NCBI RefSeq assembly: GCF_030813245.1
Contig: NZ_JAUSUA010000002.1
Span: forward strand, 186,001 to 250,000
From: Alkalicoccobacillus murimartini
GTDB taxonomy: Bacteria; Bacillota; Bacilli; Bacillales; Bacillaceae_D
Direction of reading: 5' to 3'
Length of the DNA: 64,000 nt
Part shown: positions 43,241 to 52,287 of the stretch, one piece after another
How the letters are laid out: each line of letters opens with the position of its first letter
Numbering within the stretch: the stretch's first letter is position 1
Program-made: the position numbers and the translations under genes
Notes under the pieces: model-generated
The model's input: only the letters and a program-made list of their open reading frames with translations
Database searches by the model: none
Told to the model about the DNA's origin: nothing

Positions 43241-43657
43241 CTATTGTAGATACTGTTTTAGTTGGCTCTGTTTGGTCGTCTGATTCGTTGGTACTGTTCG
43301 TTCCGTTTTCTTTGGTTTATCTAGAGAATCTAGCTCTCGCTCCAATTCACTTTGACAAGAAGAACAGATGCGTTTTGCCTGTATCATATTCCCACATGAC
43401 TCACACGGATATCCGAGGTTTGGAAATTGAGAAACAATTAAGCGGCCTTCCCGAATGAACTGGCGAACAACACGTTCTTCTACCCCAGTATGATCACATA
43501 CCTCAAGCATTGTGGCTGATCTGTTTTTCTTTTGTCTCATGTAAACTGAAACCGTTTTATAATCCTCTTCCTGTTTTTTATAACAGGCGGCACATAATGA
43601 CCGGAGGTTCTGGACAAACAGATTCCCACATGTAGAACAATTCGCTAACTCCCCCAT
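43241..43657 (-). CDS. yvyF: YvyF-like flagellar operon zinc-finger protein
   Basis: Protein of 138 residues with two CxxC pairs at the N-terminus (CSTCGNLF, CAACYKK) and two further ones (YPCESCGN, CSSCQSELE). Between them is a MerR-like helix-turn-helix segment (ATMLEVCDHTGVEERVVRQFIREGRL). This is the conserved TIGR03826-type protein before flgM; a regulatory role has been proposed in B. subtilis but is not settled. AGGGAGAGG precedes the ATG. Confidence 0.88.
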   Translation of the reverse strand: MGELANCSTCGNLFVQNLRSLCAACYKKQEEDYKTVSVYMRQKKNRSATMLEVCDHTGVEERVVRQFIREGRLIVSQFPNLGYPCESCGNMIQAKRICSSCQSELERELDSLDKPKKTERTVPTNQTTKQSQLKQYLQ

Positions 43658-43681
43658 GAATACCTCTCCCTTGTTTACATG

Positions 43682-44392
43682 TTACCTAGCTAAAGTTAAA
43701 GATGCGACCGTTTTTACCCCTAATTCTTTTAATGTTTTAGCTGCTTGGCGCACTGTTGTGCCTGTAGTATAGATATCGTCTATTAATACCACTTTATTTA
43801 ATAGGTCTTTTTCAGCGATTTTCTCTACATAAAAAGGACTATCTTCAACAAGAGCGATTCGGTCATTTCTAGATTTCAGGCTTTGTTTTTCGCGATCATA
43901 ACGACCAAGTCTAATGGAGGAATTCGACCAAGTATTAATCATAAGTTCCACTTGATTATATTCTCTTTCTATCAAGCCCTTTTCGCTTAAAGGGATTGGC
44001 ACGACAGTATAACCTTTATAGTGGGTTTGATATAGCTTATAGAGCTTAGCCGAAAAATAAGTGGCTACTACTGCGTCCCCTTTGAACTTAAATTGAGCAA
44101 GCCATTCCTTTAGAAAATCATTGTACAAGAGCAATGAGATGTTTTTCTCTAATAGATCTTTTGTCTCGAACCTTTTGTCCCATCTAATGCAATCAAAGCA
44201 ACGATTATTTTTCTGTAAACGGTGACTAATTTTTTCTAAAGACCTAGAGCATGACTCACATGATAGCCTATGGATATACTCAAGTTTGGATTCACACGAA
44301 TGACAGAGTCTACTTTGTGGATTGTTCAAGAAAACCTGAGACCAACTTGGTTTATCATAATAGGTGTGCATACATTTTAAACAGATATTCAG
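43682..44392 (-). CDS. comFC: Competence protein ComFC (phosphoribosyltransferase-like)
   Basis: ComFC assists DNA uptake; it has a four-cysteine zinc finger and a phosphoribosyltransferase-type domain. The PRPP-binding loop VVLIDDIYTTGTT is intact near residue 200. The first ATG at 44371 would leave only part of the zinc finger. In frame upstream, the codons read NICLKC and restore the first CxxC, and a CTG at 44392 lies after AGGAGGTG, overlapping the comFA stop as CTGA. I therefore start the gene at this CTG (236 residues). The non-standard start is inferred. No comFB lies between it and comFA. Confidence 0.8.
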   Translation of the reverse strand: MNICLKCMHTYYDKPSWSQVFLNNPQSRLCHSCESKLEYIHRLSCESCSRSLEKISHRLQKNNRCFDCIRWDKRFETKDLLEKNISLLLYNDFLKEWLAQFKFKGDAVVATYFSAKLYKLYQTHYKGYTVVPIPLSEKGLIEREYNQVELMINTWSNSSIRLGRYDREKQSLKSRNDRIALVEDSPFYVEKIAEKDLLNKVVLIDDIYTTGTTVRQAAKTLKELGVKTVASLTLAR

Positions 44393-45825
44393 GATTGCAC
44401 CTCCTCCCTATTCATCTGAATGATATGGCGTTTTGCTGCATACATTGCATCCGTTTTTCCATAATGAAAAAACACAACATCTCCATTGGGTGACATTCGA
44501 TCCCTTCCGACTCTGCCTGCAATTTGCACTAAAGCGGATTCTGTAAACAAGTCTGCTTCTGCACCAAGAACCGCAACTTCTACCCTTGAAATGGTTATAC
44601 CCCGTTCGAGGATTGTGGTCGTCACAAGCAAGGGTAACGTGGAGTCTCTAAATGATTGAATATGTCTATGTCGATCCGCTGATTCTTAATAAACCGCTTC
44701 GTGCAATATATTTTGCGTTGTTAATACCTCTGAAACTTGTTGGAGAACAGAAATAGAAGGAACAAAAAGGAGGGCAGGAATTTGATGTTTAACATGGTCT
44801 CGTATCCATTCTTCCACTCCCTTTGGAAGCTTGCCCTTGTTCAGGCGTTTTCTCCAATTTCCACACCAGCTCATTCTAGGTACTGGTAGATGATAACCAT
44901 GATATCGTCTTGGTATTCGAACAATAGTAAGCCTCTTTTGTCTAAGCAATGCTTTGGCGGGAGTCGCACTCAAATACACTCTAGTAGCATTTGGCTTCTC
45001 TGCTTGCAAAACAGCGTACTGTAAACTCGAGTCATACGAATAAGGAAACGCATCAACTTCATCAACAATGACAACATCAAATGCTTGATAAAATCTCATA
45101 GCCTGATGAGTCGTGGCTAGGATGAGTGGTGCTGTAGTCTCCTCTTTAGTATGCCCACCATACAAAACAGCTTGAACCACTCCAGGAAAAGCTTTTTTAA
45201 AACGAGGGGCTAACTCCTTTACTACATCAGTTCGTGGCGTCGCAAGCAGTACTCTTTTTCCTTCCTGTAAAGCCAATTCAATTCCATGAAAAAGTACTTC
45301 GGTTTTACCTGCTCCACAAACTGCCCACACTAAAATAGGTAATGAGTGCCTAATCGCACGGATGACTTGTTTGGAGGCAAAGCTTTGTCCTGTGGACAGC
45401 TTTCCTGACCATTGAAGAGGTTTAGAAGAGATGACGTATGAAGGAGACGGACCAATCCATGAATATAAATTAGTAGAGGATGAGATTTTTCCAAGTGAGA
45501 GGCAGTTTCGACAATAGGAAACGGGTGAGACCGAATGAATAGAGGGATACTGAGCAAATAAGGAGGGATTTGTATTACCACACCGTTGGCACTGAGCGTT
45601 AGTTTGAGGATTAAGAATGCCTGGACTATGCTGAATATAGCCAGCCTTCTGATGTTCATGAAGAATGTTCCGAGGAAATGGGATTTCGTTAAGAGTTAGC
45701 CTGCGACCGGCTAAGTGCCGGCGCAAGGGCTCCCAGGGAATGACCATTTGTTGAGAGTCAGGGCATAGACATCGCACTCCTTCTGTGAGATTAATGCCAG
45801 CTAATTCCGATGCTTCCTTCTCCAA
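44389..45825 (-). pseudogene. comFA: ComFA DNA-uptake helicase, interrupted by an in-frame ochre codon
   Basis: ComFA is the membrane-associated ATPase that pulls single-stranded DNA into competent cells. The first 379 codons show the zinc finger (CQRCGN, CRNC), Walker A AVCGAGKTE, the IVDEVDAFPYS box and LSATP. TAA at 44688-44686 then stops the frame. Reading through in the same frame gives ESADRHRHIQSFRD, TTTILERGITIS and ESALVQIAGRVGRD, the missing motifs V and VI, ending at 44389. No bases are lost or gained, so this is a single nonsense change. The upstream start is uncertain (TTG at 45825, inside degV). Either a decayed gene or a sequencing error. Confidence 0.88.
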
Positions 45826-46633
45826 GATGTGTACCGATTACTGGCCCAAAAAAGCTAATAGAAATTGAAATATCTGAGTATGAATCTTCCAACATAGACG
45901 CTATATCTTTTGCCTTATCTAAACGGTTCGCGTGAATCACTGTAATTTCTGTGACACGTCTAGAATCGATATCTTCTTTTAATAGATCATAAATTCGCGA
46001 AAGAGCTTTTTTCTCCGTTCTTACTTTTTCAAACGGCACAATTTCACCTTCAACAAAATGTAAGATTGGTTTGATCTTTAACATATTACCTACGATTCGT
46101 TGAGCTCCACTCAAACGACCTCCGCGGTGTAGATGGTTAAGATCATCTACCATAAAATAAGCAGAGACACTTTGTCTAAGCTCATTTAGTTTGCCTATGA
46201 TTTCGTCTGCTCCAAGGCCTTCGTCTGCTAATTTAGAAGCCTCTAGTACATAGTAGCTTTGTGGAGAACAACTAATCTCCGAATCAAACCCAACAACATG
46301 AATTCCCTCTACCATCCCTCCAGCGCTAAGAGCTGTTTGATAAGTCCCACTTATTTTTGAGGATAGGTGAATGCAAACAACCTCTTTGTATCCTTCTTTG
46401 GCTAACGTTTCAAATAATTGAATAAAATCTCCAATGGCGGGTTGAGAAGTCGTAGGTAATACTTTATTCTCTGCCATTTCCTGATAAAATTGTGCCGTAT
46501 CCAGATCAACTTGCTCTTGGTACGATTCAACACCTAACACCACATTTAATGGGATTGTATAAATAGAATGCTCTTTTGCACGTTCATCTGTTATGTAAGC
46601 TGTACTATCCGTCAAGATCGCTGTTTTTCTCAT
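45791..46633 (-). CDS. degV: DegV-family fatty-acid-binding protein
   Basis: Protein of 280 residues, DegV fold: TAILTDSTAYI at the N-terminus, the lipid-contact loop TTSQPAIGDF, CIHLSSKISGTYQTA, and HRGGRLSGAQ. DegV/FakB proteins bind a fatty acid and present it to a FakA kinase for phosphorylation. I chose the ATG at 46633 with GAGGA upstream. It sits between degU and comFA as in B. subtilis; its end overlaps the proposed comFA start by about 35 bases. Confidence 0.93.
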   Translation of the reverse strand: MRKTAILTDSTAYITDERAKEHSIYTIPLNVVLGVESYQEQVDLDTAQFYQEMAENKVLPTTSQPAIGDFIQLFETLAKEGYKEVVCIHLSSKISGTYQTALSAGGMVEGIHVVGFDSEISCSPQSYYVLEASKLADEGLGADEIIGKLNELRQSVSAYFMVDDLNHLHRGGRLSGAQRIVGNMLKIKPILHFVEGEIVPFEKVRTEKKALSRIYDLLKEDIDSRRVTEITVIHANRLDKAKDIASMLEDSYSDISISISFFGPVIGTHLGEGSIGISWH

Positions 46634-46718
46634 AAGGTTCCTCACTTTTTTCTTCCATTTCCTAATCTCTTCCTAATGTACCGTGATTCCGGATTAGTTT
46701 CAAGATGTAATCAGCTAT

Positions 46719-46755
46719 AAAAAAAGAGAATCCATCAGATTTAGTGGATTCTCTC
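46719..46755 (-). terminator. Terminator after degU
   Basis: GAGAATCCA and TGGATTCTC around a ten-base loop, followed by seven T on the minus strand. Confidence 0.9.
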
Positions 46756-46766
46756 ATATTCATGAT

Positions 46767-47474
46767 TTAGCGTACGACAACGTACCCTTTTTTTATCGCC
46801 TCTACTACCGCTTGAGTCCGATCATTTACATTCATTTTTTGTAGAATATTACTAACATGGTTCTTCACTGTTTTTTCACTAATATAGAGAGTTTCACCAA
46901 TTGCTCGGTTACTTTGTCCATCCGTCATAAGCTGCAATACTTCGCATTCGCGGCGAGTAAGGATGTGTAAAGGCTTACGGTATTCTACTTCTCTAAATCC
47001 AATTGATTCTTCATGTTCCTCATCTTCTTTAGCAAGTCGACGATATTCTTTAATCAGGTTATGAGTAACCTTAGGATGGATATATGCGCCTCCAGAGGCA
47101 ACAACTTTAACAGCTTCAATTAATGCTTCGGCGTCCATCTCTTTTAATAAGTAACCGGATGCCCCCGTTTTTAGTACGTGGGTAACGTACGTTTCGTCAT
47201 CATGAATAGACAAAATCAATACTTTTACGTGTGGAAAAGCTTTAACTAAATCTCTTGTAGCCTCTACACCGTTTAGCTTAGGCATGTTAATATCCATTAA
47301 AATAACATCTGGGCTATGCTGTCTAACAAGTGAGACAGCATCTGCTCCATCTTCACCATCAGCTACCACTTCAAAATGATTCTCTAATGCAAGGATTCGC
47401 TTAACGCCTTCCCTGAAAAGTTGGTGGTCATCAATTATTACAATACGTATACTCTTCTGTTCTGTTTCATTCAT
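46767..47474 (-). CDS. degU: Two-component response regulator DegU
   Basis: Protein of 235 residues. The receiver domain has [14 protein letters not shown] and the phosphorylated Asp in [13 protein letters not shown]; the C-terminal LuxR/NarL helix-turn-helix has [22 protein letters not shown] and [14 protein letters not shown]. DegU controls exoenzymes, motility, competence and biofilm genes in relation to its phosphorylation by DegS. The ATG at 47474 follows GGAGAGGTG. It lies 72 bases after degS. Confidence 0.96.
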   Translation of the reverse strand: MNETEQKSIRIVIIDDHQLFREGVKRILALENHFEVVADGEDGADAVSLVRQHSPDVILMDINMPKLNGVEATRDLVKAFPHVKVLILSIHDDETYVTHVLKTGASGYLLKEMDAEALIEAVKVVASGGAYIHPKVTHNLIKEYRRLAKEDEEHEESIGFREVEYRKPLHILTRRECEVLQLMTDGQSNRAIGETLYISEKTVKNHVSNILQKMNVNDRTQAVVEAIKKGYVVVR

Positions 47475-47546
47475 TGGTATCACCTCTCCGAAAACCAGTA
47501 GTCAATTGTACATTACGATTAAATTGCAGCCATTCTTGTTACATTT

Positions 47547-48683
47547 CTAATTTATTGGAATATGAATAAAAACAGTGGTTCCAACCTCTAGTTTTGAGTG
47601 AATCTTTAATTCACCTTTTAGCATATTCACTCGTTCTTTCATACCAAGCAAGCCAAATGAACCTTCCACCTGTAATGAAGTGTCAAATCCTTTACCATCA
47701 TCTCTTATAATCATTATAACCATGGATGGCTTGATTTCAATTTTTACTTGTATCTCAGATGGATCGGCATGTTTAAATGCATTTTGAACCGCCTCTTGAA
47801 CAAGTCTAAACATCGCAACTTCAAATTGTTGAGATAAGCGATGCTCTCGACCGAAATGACGAAAAATCACTGGAATATTATGACGTTCTTCAAACGTAGT
47901 AAGGTATTTTGACAATGTTGGAACGAGCCCTAGATCATCAAGGGCCATTGGACGTAAATCATAAATAATTCTTCTCACTTCAGCAAGGGAAGCTCTAACC
48001 ATTTTTCGTAGATCTCTTATTTCAACTAAAGCAGCGTCCATTCCGTCTTCCAAAAAAACTCGTTCTACAAGTTCAGAACGAAGGAGAACATTAGCCATTG
48101 TTTGCGCAGGCCCGTCATGAATTTCCCTTGAAAGTCTTCTACGTTCTTCTTCTTGAGCCTCAATAATTTGCAAACCAAATGCTTGTTTTTCTCTGGCATC
48201 TTTAAGAACTTCCCCAACTTGCTTTAAATCACTCGTTAAGAAGTTGTAGACAACCGTCATTTGAACCGCTAATTGTTCGGCATGTTCAATTGTCTCATTC
48301 AGCCCAATGAGCCTTCGTTCAATATCGTCTCTTTTTTCTCTTAATTGCATTTCTTCTTGCTGCAAAACGGCCAAATGAACCTGATATTCATTGGCTTGTT
48401 CATAAACAGCTCTAACTTCTTCACTACTATATCGGTTAAAAGCGCGACTAACTTCAGCTAAGCGATTTCTGGCAAATTTAGAGTGCATCTCCGTCTTATC
48501 GTGCCTCTCAATAATATCAGCCACTTTAATACGTACATCTTTTAACTGGCTTTGTAGTGTTTCAAATTCCTGTCTCGACGTCTCCCCAATATCAAATATC
48601 TTTTCTCGGCTTGTTCCAACCGAGTCCAAAGTATGGTTAATAATATCATCTAGTACGTTCTTATTTACAATCAGTAGTCTCAC
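47547..48683 (-). CDS. degS: Two-component sensor kinase DegS
   Basis: Soluble sensor histidine kinase of 378 residues without membrane helices. The N-terminal DegS sensor domain is a long coiled coil (about 20-170). The HisKA_3 motif REIHDGPAQTMANVL holds the phosphorylated His; the HATPase has EAVQNAFKHA, DDGKGFD and GLLGMKERV. The frame begins with a GTG at 48683 with only a close AAAGGTG site, so the exact start is unsure. It is the first gene of degS-degU. Confidence 0.94.
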   Translation of the reverse strand: MRLLIVNKNVLDDIINHTLDSVGTSREKIFDIGETSRQEFETLQSQLKDVRIKVADIIERHDKTEMHSKFARNRLAEVSRAFNRYSSEEVRAVYEQANEYQVHLAVLQQEEMQLREKRDDIERRLIGLNETIEHAEQLAVQMTVVYNFLTSDLKQVGEVLKDAREKQAFGLQIIEAQEEERRRLSREIHDGPAQTMANVLLRSELVERVFLEDGMDAALVEIRDLRKMVRASLAEVRRIIYDLRPMALDDLGLVPTLSKYLTTFEERHNIPVIFRHFGREHRLSQQFEVAMFRLVQEAVQNAFKHADPSEIQVKIEIKPSMVIMIIRDDGKGFDTSLQVEGSFGLLGMKERVNMLKGELKIHSKLEVGTTVFIHIPIN

Positions 48684-48842
48684 ACACCTTTAAGACTTGA
48701 AGGAAAGATAGGTCGGATTGCCTGTCCTCATTCCTTGCGCCCTTCTACTTTATTAGATATCCTAAGCATACAACACTAAAGTAATAGTTTGCTTTCGCAA
48801 TTTTTACCAAAAATCGGATTTATTAGTCTTTATCTAGTCGTT

Positions 48843-48871
48843 TTAACAGTGTAATCGTAACAGACCATTAT
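48843..48871 (+). promoter_or_regulatory. Candidate sigma-A promoter of yvyE
   Basis: TTAACA, 17 bases, CATTAT on the plus strand about 55 bases before the ATG of yvyE. It lies in the divergent 240-base gap with degS, where I could not place a convincing degS promoter. Confidence 0.35.
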
Positions 48872-48925
48872 TACATAGGGATTTCGCACATTTGTAAAAC
48901 TATGAAAAAAAAGAGGAGATCTTAT

Positions 48926-49570
48926 ATGCAACCCTCGTACGTAACGATAAAAAAGCAAGCATCACATGAGATCACCATTCAAAAGTCCCGTTTCATTTCT
49001 CATTTCAAGCATACGACAACTGAATCCGAAGCACAGACCTTTATCACAGAGATTAAAAAGCAGTATGCAAACGCCAATCACAATTGCTCAGCCTATATAA
49101 TAGGTGAAAACAATGACCAACAAAAAGCAAATGATGATGGTGAACCATCAGGTACGGCAGGTGTGCCCATGCTAGAAGTATTAAAGAAAAAAAATCTACG
49201 GAATATAACCGTTGTTGTCACTCGTTTTTTTGGTGGGATCAAACTAGGCGCCGGCGGCCTCATTCGGGCTTATAGCCATTCTGTTAGTGATGGAATCGTT
49301 TCAATTGGTTTAATAAAGCGCCAACTTGTTAACGAAGTAATCATTTCTTTTGATTATGGATGGTTAGGAAAAATGGAGAATGAGCTTAGGCAATCACCAT
49401 ACCCTGTTCAATCTATTGACTATGCTGAAGCTGTTCAAATCACAACCTATGTTGAGCCCGTCGATCTTTTGTCTTTTGAAGAGTGGATAACAAACTTAAC
49501 CAATGGGCAAGCGCTCATTATAATAGGAAACGAAACCTATCTTGAACTCGACGTTCCACCTACAGCCTAG
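48926..49570 (+). CDS. yvyE: YvyE, YigZ/IMPACT-family protein
   Basis: Protein of 214 residues with the N-terminal UPF0029/Impact domain (QKSRFISHFKHT, HNCSAYIIGE, DDGEPSGTAGVPMLEVLK, TRFFGGIKLGAGGLIRAYS) and a C-terminal DUF1949 ferredoxin-like domain. The family is linked to translation control in eukaryotes; the bacterial role is unknown. The ATG at 48926 has GAGGAG seven bases before it. It diverges from degS as in B. subtilis and overlaps the stop of pcp. Confidence 0.94.
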   Translation: MQPSYVTIKKQASHEITIQKSRFISHFKHTTTESEAQTFITEIKKQYANANHNCSAYIIGENNDQQKANDDGEPSGTAGVPMLEVLKKKNLRNITVVVTRFFGGIKLGAGGLIRAYSHSVSDGIVSIGLIKRQLVNEVIISFDYGWLGKMENELRQSPYPVQSIDYAEAVQITTYVEPVDLLSFEEWITNLTNGQALIIIGNETYLELDVPPTA

Positions 49571-50172
49571 GTAAGTTGTTTTATCATGATCCGAACTGCT
49601 TCCTCCATCGTTTCATATGAAAGACTTGGATTCATTGGATTCGTCAGACACATATCATGAGAATAAGGAATATGTACAAAGCCTGCCGGTAATGCTATGC
49701 CTCTTTGTTTACATGCATGCAACATTGAGTACATTACTTTATTACATAGATACGTTCCGGCTGTGTTAGAAATAGCTGCCGGAATCTGATGAGAATGAAG
49801 CGCTTCTACAAAATCATGAATGGGAAGAGTCGTCATATACCCATCAGGACCTTGTTTGATAATCGGTTCATCCTTTAATTTCACACCTTTATTATCTACG
49901 TCTCCTCCTTGTATATTAATCGCAATTCTCTCGGGAGTAATACTAGCTCGACCTGCAGCAAGACCTAACATCATAACCGCGTCAGGCTTCACTTCCTTTT
50001 CAAAATCCAATAGTATTTCAGCGGACTCCTTAAAGGAAACCGGAAGAACTTTACCTACAATGGTAAAACCGCCAATTGATTCTCCATTAAGTTGTGTAGC
50101 AATTCGTTCAGTTGGATTTGATTTATGTTGCAAAAAGGCTTCAAATCCAGTCAGCAGAAGAGTTTTCATCAT
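49567..50172 (-). CDS. pcp: Pyroglutamyl-peptidase I (Pcp)
   Basis: C15 cysteine peptidase of 201 residues that removes N-terminal pyroglutamate from peptides. N-terminal LLTGFEAF, the Glu in ERIAINIQ, the catalytic Cys in SNTAGTYLCNKVMY and the His in VHIPYSHD are all there. The normal FGGE of the N-terminus is replaced by GFEAFLQHKSNPTE, within family variation. It is convergent with yvyE, stops overlapping by three bases. It lies near two peptide importers, a plausible supplier of substrates. Confidence 0.93.
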   Translation of the reverse strand: MMKTLLLTGFEAFLQHKSNPTERIATQLNGESIGGFTIVGKVLPVSFKESAEILLDFEKEVKPDAVMMLGLAAGRASITPERIAINIQGGDVDNKGVKLKDEPIIKQGPDGYMTTLPIHDFVEALHSHQIPAAISNTAGTYLCNKVMYSMLHACKQRGIALPAGFVHIPYSHDMCLTNPMNPSLSYETMEEAVRIMIKQLT

Positions 50173-50287
50173 CTAGTATGTCCTTTCTCCTAATTTGTAT
50201 GTTTATGTAATAATATGAGTATGCTTTATTCTACGACTCTTTTTATAGAAAAAGCAAGAGTGTTGTGATTTTTAATCAGAACAAATA

Positions 50288-50321
50288 AAACCGTAGAGAG
50301 TCCCTTTCCTCCCTACGGTTT
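50288..50321 (-). terminator. Terminator of the second peptide-importer operon
   Basis: AAACCGTAGGGAG with CTCTCTACGGTTT (one mismatch) around eight bases, followed by TATTTG on the minus strand, just past the oppC-like stop. Confidence 0.8.
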
Positions 50322-50328
50322 ATCACTC

Positions 50329-51240
50329 TTACGATTTACTATCAAATGCATCACGTAAGCCATCTCCAATAAAGTTAATGGCTAGTACAACAAATAAAAT
50401 GCCAAGCCCCGGTGGCAACCAAGTTTCTGGGTTATTACGAAGAACCCGGATACTTTGTGCTTCTGACAACATATTACCCCAAGTAGGAGTTGGTTGCGGA
50501 ATACCCGCCCCAATAAAACTTAACCCTGATTCAATAATAATCATAAGTGCCATCATGATTGTGGCGTTGACAATGATCGGTCCTACCGCATTCGGAATAA
50601 AGTGTTTGCGGATGATCCGAAAGTCAGAACAGCCAATACTTCGAGCACTCATAATAAAATCTTTTTCTCTAATAGATAAGAAAGTACCCCGTAAGACCCT
50701 CGCGATATTTGGCCAGTTTGTTAGCGCCATGACGACAATAAAAATGGTAATATTCATTCGTTGTAGAATGGCTACAAAGGTTAACACCATTAGTAGGAAT
50801 GGAAAGATTAAAATGAGATCAGTTAATCTCATGATTAAACTATCTACCCATTTGCCGTAATATCCAGCTAGCGCACCAAGCGTTCCTCCAACTATAACAG
50901 TGGACAGCATGGAGAAGAAACCGATTAATAGTGATATCCTGGCACCATATACTAGTCGTGAAAAATTATCTCGACCTGAACCGTCTGTCCCTAGTATATG
51001 CTCTGCGCTCGCTCGTTGCTCAACGTTTAATAAATCAGCTCGAGTTGGATCATGCGTCGCAATAACATCTGCAAAAACTGCCACAAACACGATCAAAGCC
51101 ATGATGATAACCCCAGACACAGCTAATTTATTTTTTAGAAATCGTCTTAACGCTAGTTGAAACGGGCTTAGACTTTTTCCTTCTTCAGGTACTTTATTAT
51201 CGACAATGACATTAGGTTGTCTTGAAAGTTCAGGCTCCAT
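50329..51240 (-). CDS. Peptide ABC importer permease, OppC/DppC type (operon 2)
   Basis: Permease of 303 residues with an N-terminal OppC_N segment (RFLKNKLAVSGVIIMALIVF) and BPD_transp_1 helices. The cytoplasmic EAA-type loop reads SARSIGCSDFRIIRKHFIPN. It forms the channel with the OppB-type protein encoded just upstream (11 bases). TTGAGGTGA precedes the ATG. Last gene of the operon lrp-D-F-A-B-C. Whether di- or oligopeptides are carried cannot be told. Confidence 0.9.
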   Translation of the reverse strand: MEPELSRQPNVIVDNKVPEEGKSLSPFQLALRRFLKNKLAVSGVIIMALIVFVAVFADVIATHDPTRADLLNVEQRASAEHILGTDGSGRDNFSRLVYGARISLLIGFFSMLSTVIVGGTLGALAGYYGKWVDSLIMRLTDLILIFPFLLMVLTFVAILQRMNITIFIVVMALTNWPNIARVLRGTFLSIREKDFIMSARSIGCSDFRIIRKHFIPNAVGPIIVNATIMMALMIIIESGLSFIGAGIPQPTPTWGNMLSEAQSIRVLRNNPETWLPPGLGILFVVLAINFIGDGLRDAFDSKS

Positions 51241-51251
51241 GATTATTCACC

Positions 51252-52217
51252 TCAATCATAACGAATTCGCGGATCAGCCACTGCATACAAAATATCAGCG
51301 AGCAGATTTCCTATTAGAGTAGTCATGGCAAGGATTAAGTTGATTCCCATAATAACTGGATAATCGCGATTTGATATTGAACCAACAAATAATGTACCTA
51401 ATCCTGGGTAATTAAATACTGTTTCTACCAACACCGCTCCACTTAAAAGTGTTCCGAACTCCAATCCAAGCAATGTAATAATTGGAATTAAAGCATTTCG
51501 CAATGTATGTTTATACAACACTGAGCGATTACCCAATCCTTTTGCCCTTGCCGTTCGGATAAAATCACTGCCCCGCAGCTCTAACATTTCAGTTCTCATA
51601 TAACGCATATAAATAGCTGTACTGGCAAGTCCTAATGTAAAGCCTGGTAGAATCATATGTTTTAACTTGCTTCCAATGTAATCTAAACCCGTTAGATTAG
51701 GTGCAGAAATTGAGCCTTGAGAAGGTAACCACCCTAAGCCAAATGAAAAGATATAGATTCCAAGTAAAGCCGCAAAGAAGTTGGGTACAGCTAGTCCAAT
51801 AAAAGCAAAGGTCGTGGCAGAATAATCTGCAATTGAATAAGGTTTTCTACTGGAATAAATGCCTATAGGAATAGAAATAATTAATGTGATAATTAAAGAA
51901 AAGATTGACAAATTTATTGTGTTTTCTAGTCTTCCTCCGATCAAATCAGAGACAGAGCGTCCTGTATGGTGCATGGACATACCAAGGTCTCCAGTAACCG
52001 CTCGTTTGGCCCAATTAAAATATTGGATATGTATTGGATCATTCAGCCCAAGTGCTTCTCGACGTTCCTCAAGAACTTCTCGTGGAATATTTGGATCTAA
52101 ATTTTCTCCACTTAGTGCATCACCTGGAGCTAAGTACGCCATGAAAAATACAACGATACTCGCCAAAATGACCATAGGTATAAATTGAAGCACCCTACGA
52201 ATGATATATTTTGTCAC
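51252..52217 (-). CDS. Peptide ABC importer permease, OppB/DppB type (operon 2)
   Basis: Permease of 321 residues: N-terminal KYIIRRVLQFIPMVILASIV, six membrane helices, the extracytoplasmic segment LGLNDPIHIQYFNWAKRAVTGDLG and the EAA-type loop RTARAKGLGNRSVLYKHTLRN. I chose the GTG at 52217, preceded by AGAGGTG; the frame runs 15 codons further. It lies between the binding-protein gene and the OppC-type gene. Confidence 0.9.
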   Translation of the reverse strand: MTKYIIRRVLQFIPMVILASIVVFFMAYLAPGDALSGENLDPNIPREVLEERREALGLNDPIHIQYFNWAKRAVTGDLGMSMHHTGRSVSDLIGGRLENTINLSIFSLIITLIISIPIGIYSSRKPYSIADYSATTFAFIGLAVPNFFAALLGIYIFSFGLGWLPSQGSISAPNLTGLDYIGSKLKHMILPGFTLGLASTAIYMRYMRTEMLELRGSDFIRTARAKGLGNRSVLYKHTLRNALIPIITLLGLEFGTLLSGAVLVETVFNYPGLGTLFVGSISNRDYPVIMGINLILAMTTLIGNLLADILYAVADPRIRYD

Positions 52218-52287
52218 TTTGTTCACCTCTCTTATAATGAGAAGACGTATGGTCGTAACCATACGTCCCCTCTACTGGATGCTTATC

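Noticed and set aside
44389-44631. Separate small gene for the C-terminal part of ComFA
   Set aside because: It is the direct in-frame continuation of comFA past a single TAA, begins with TTG in the middle of a conserved motif and has no ribosome site.
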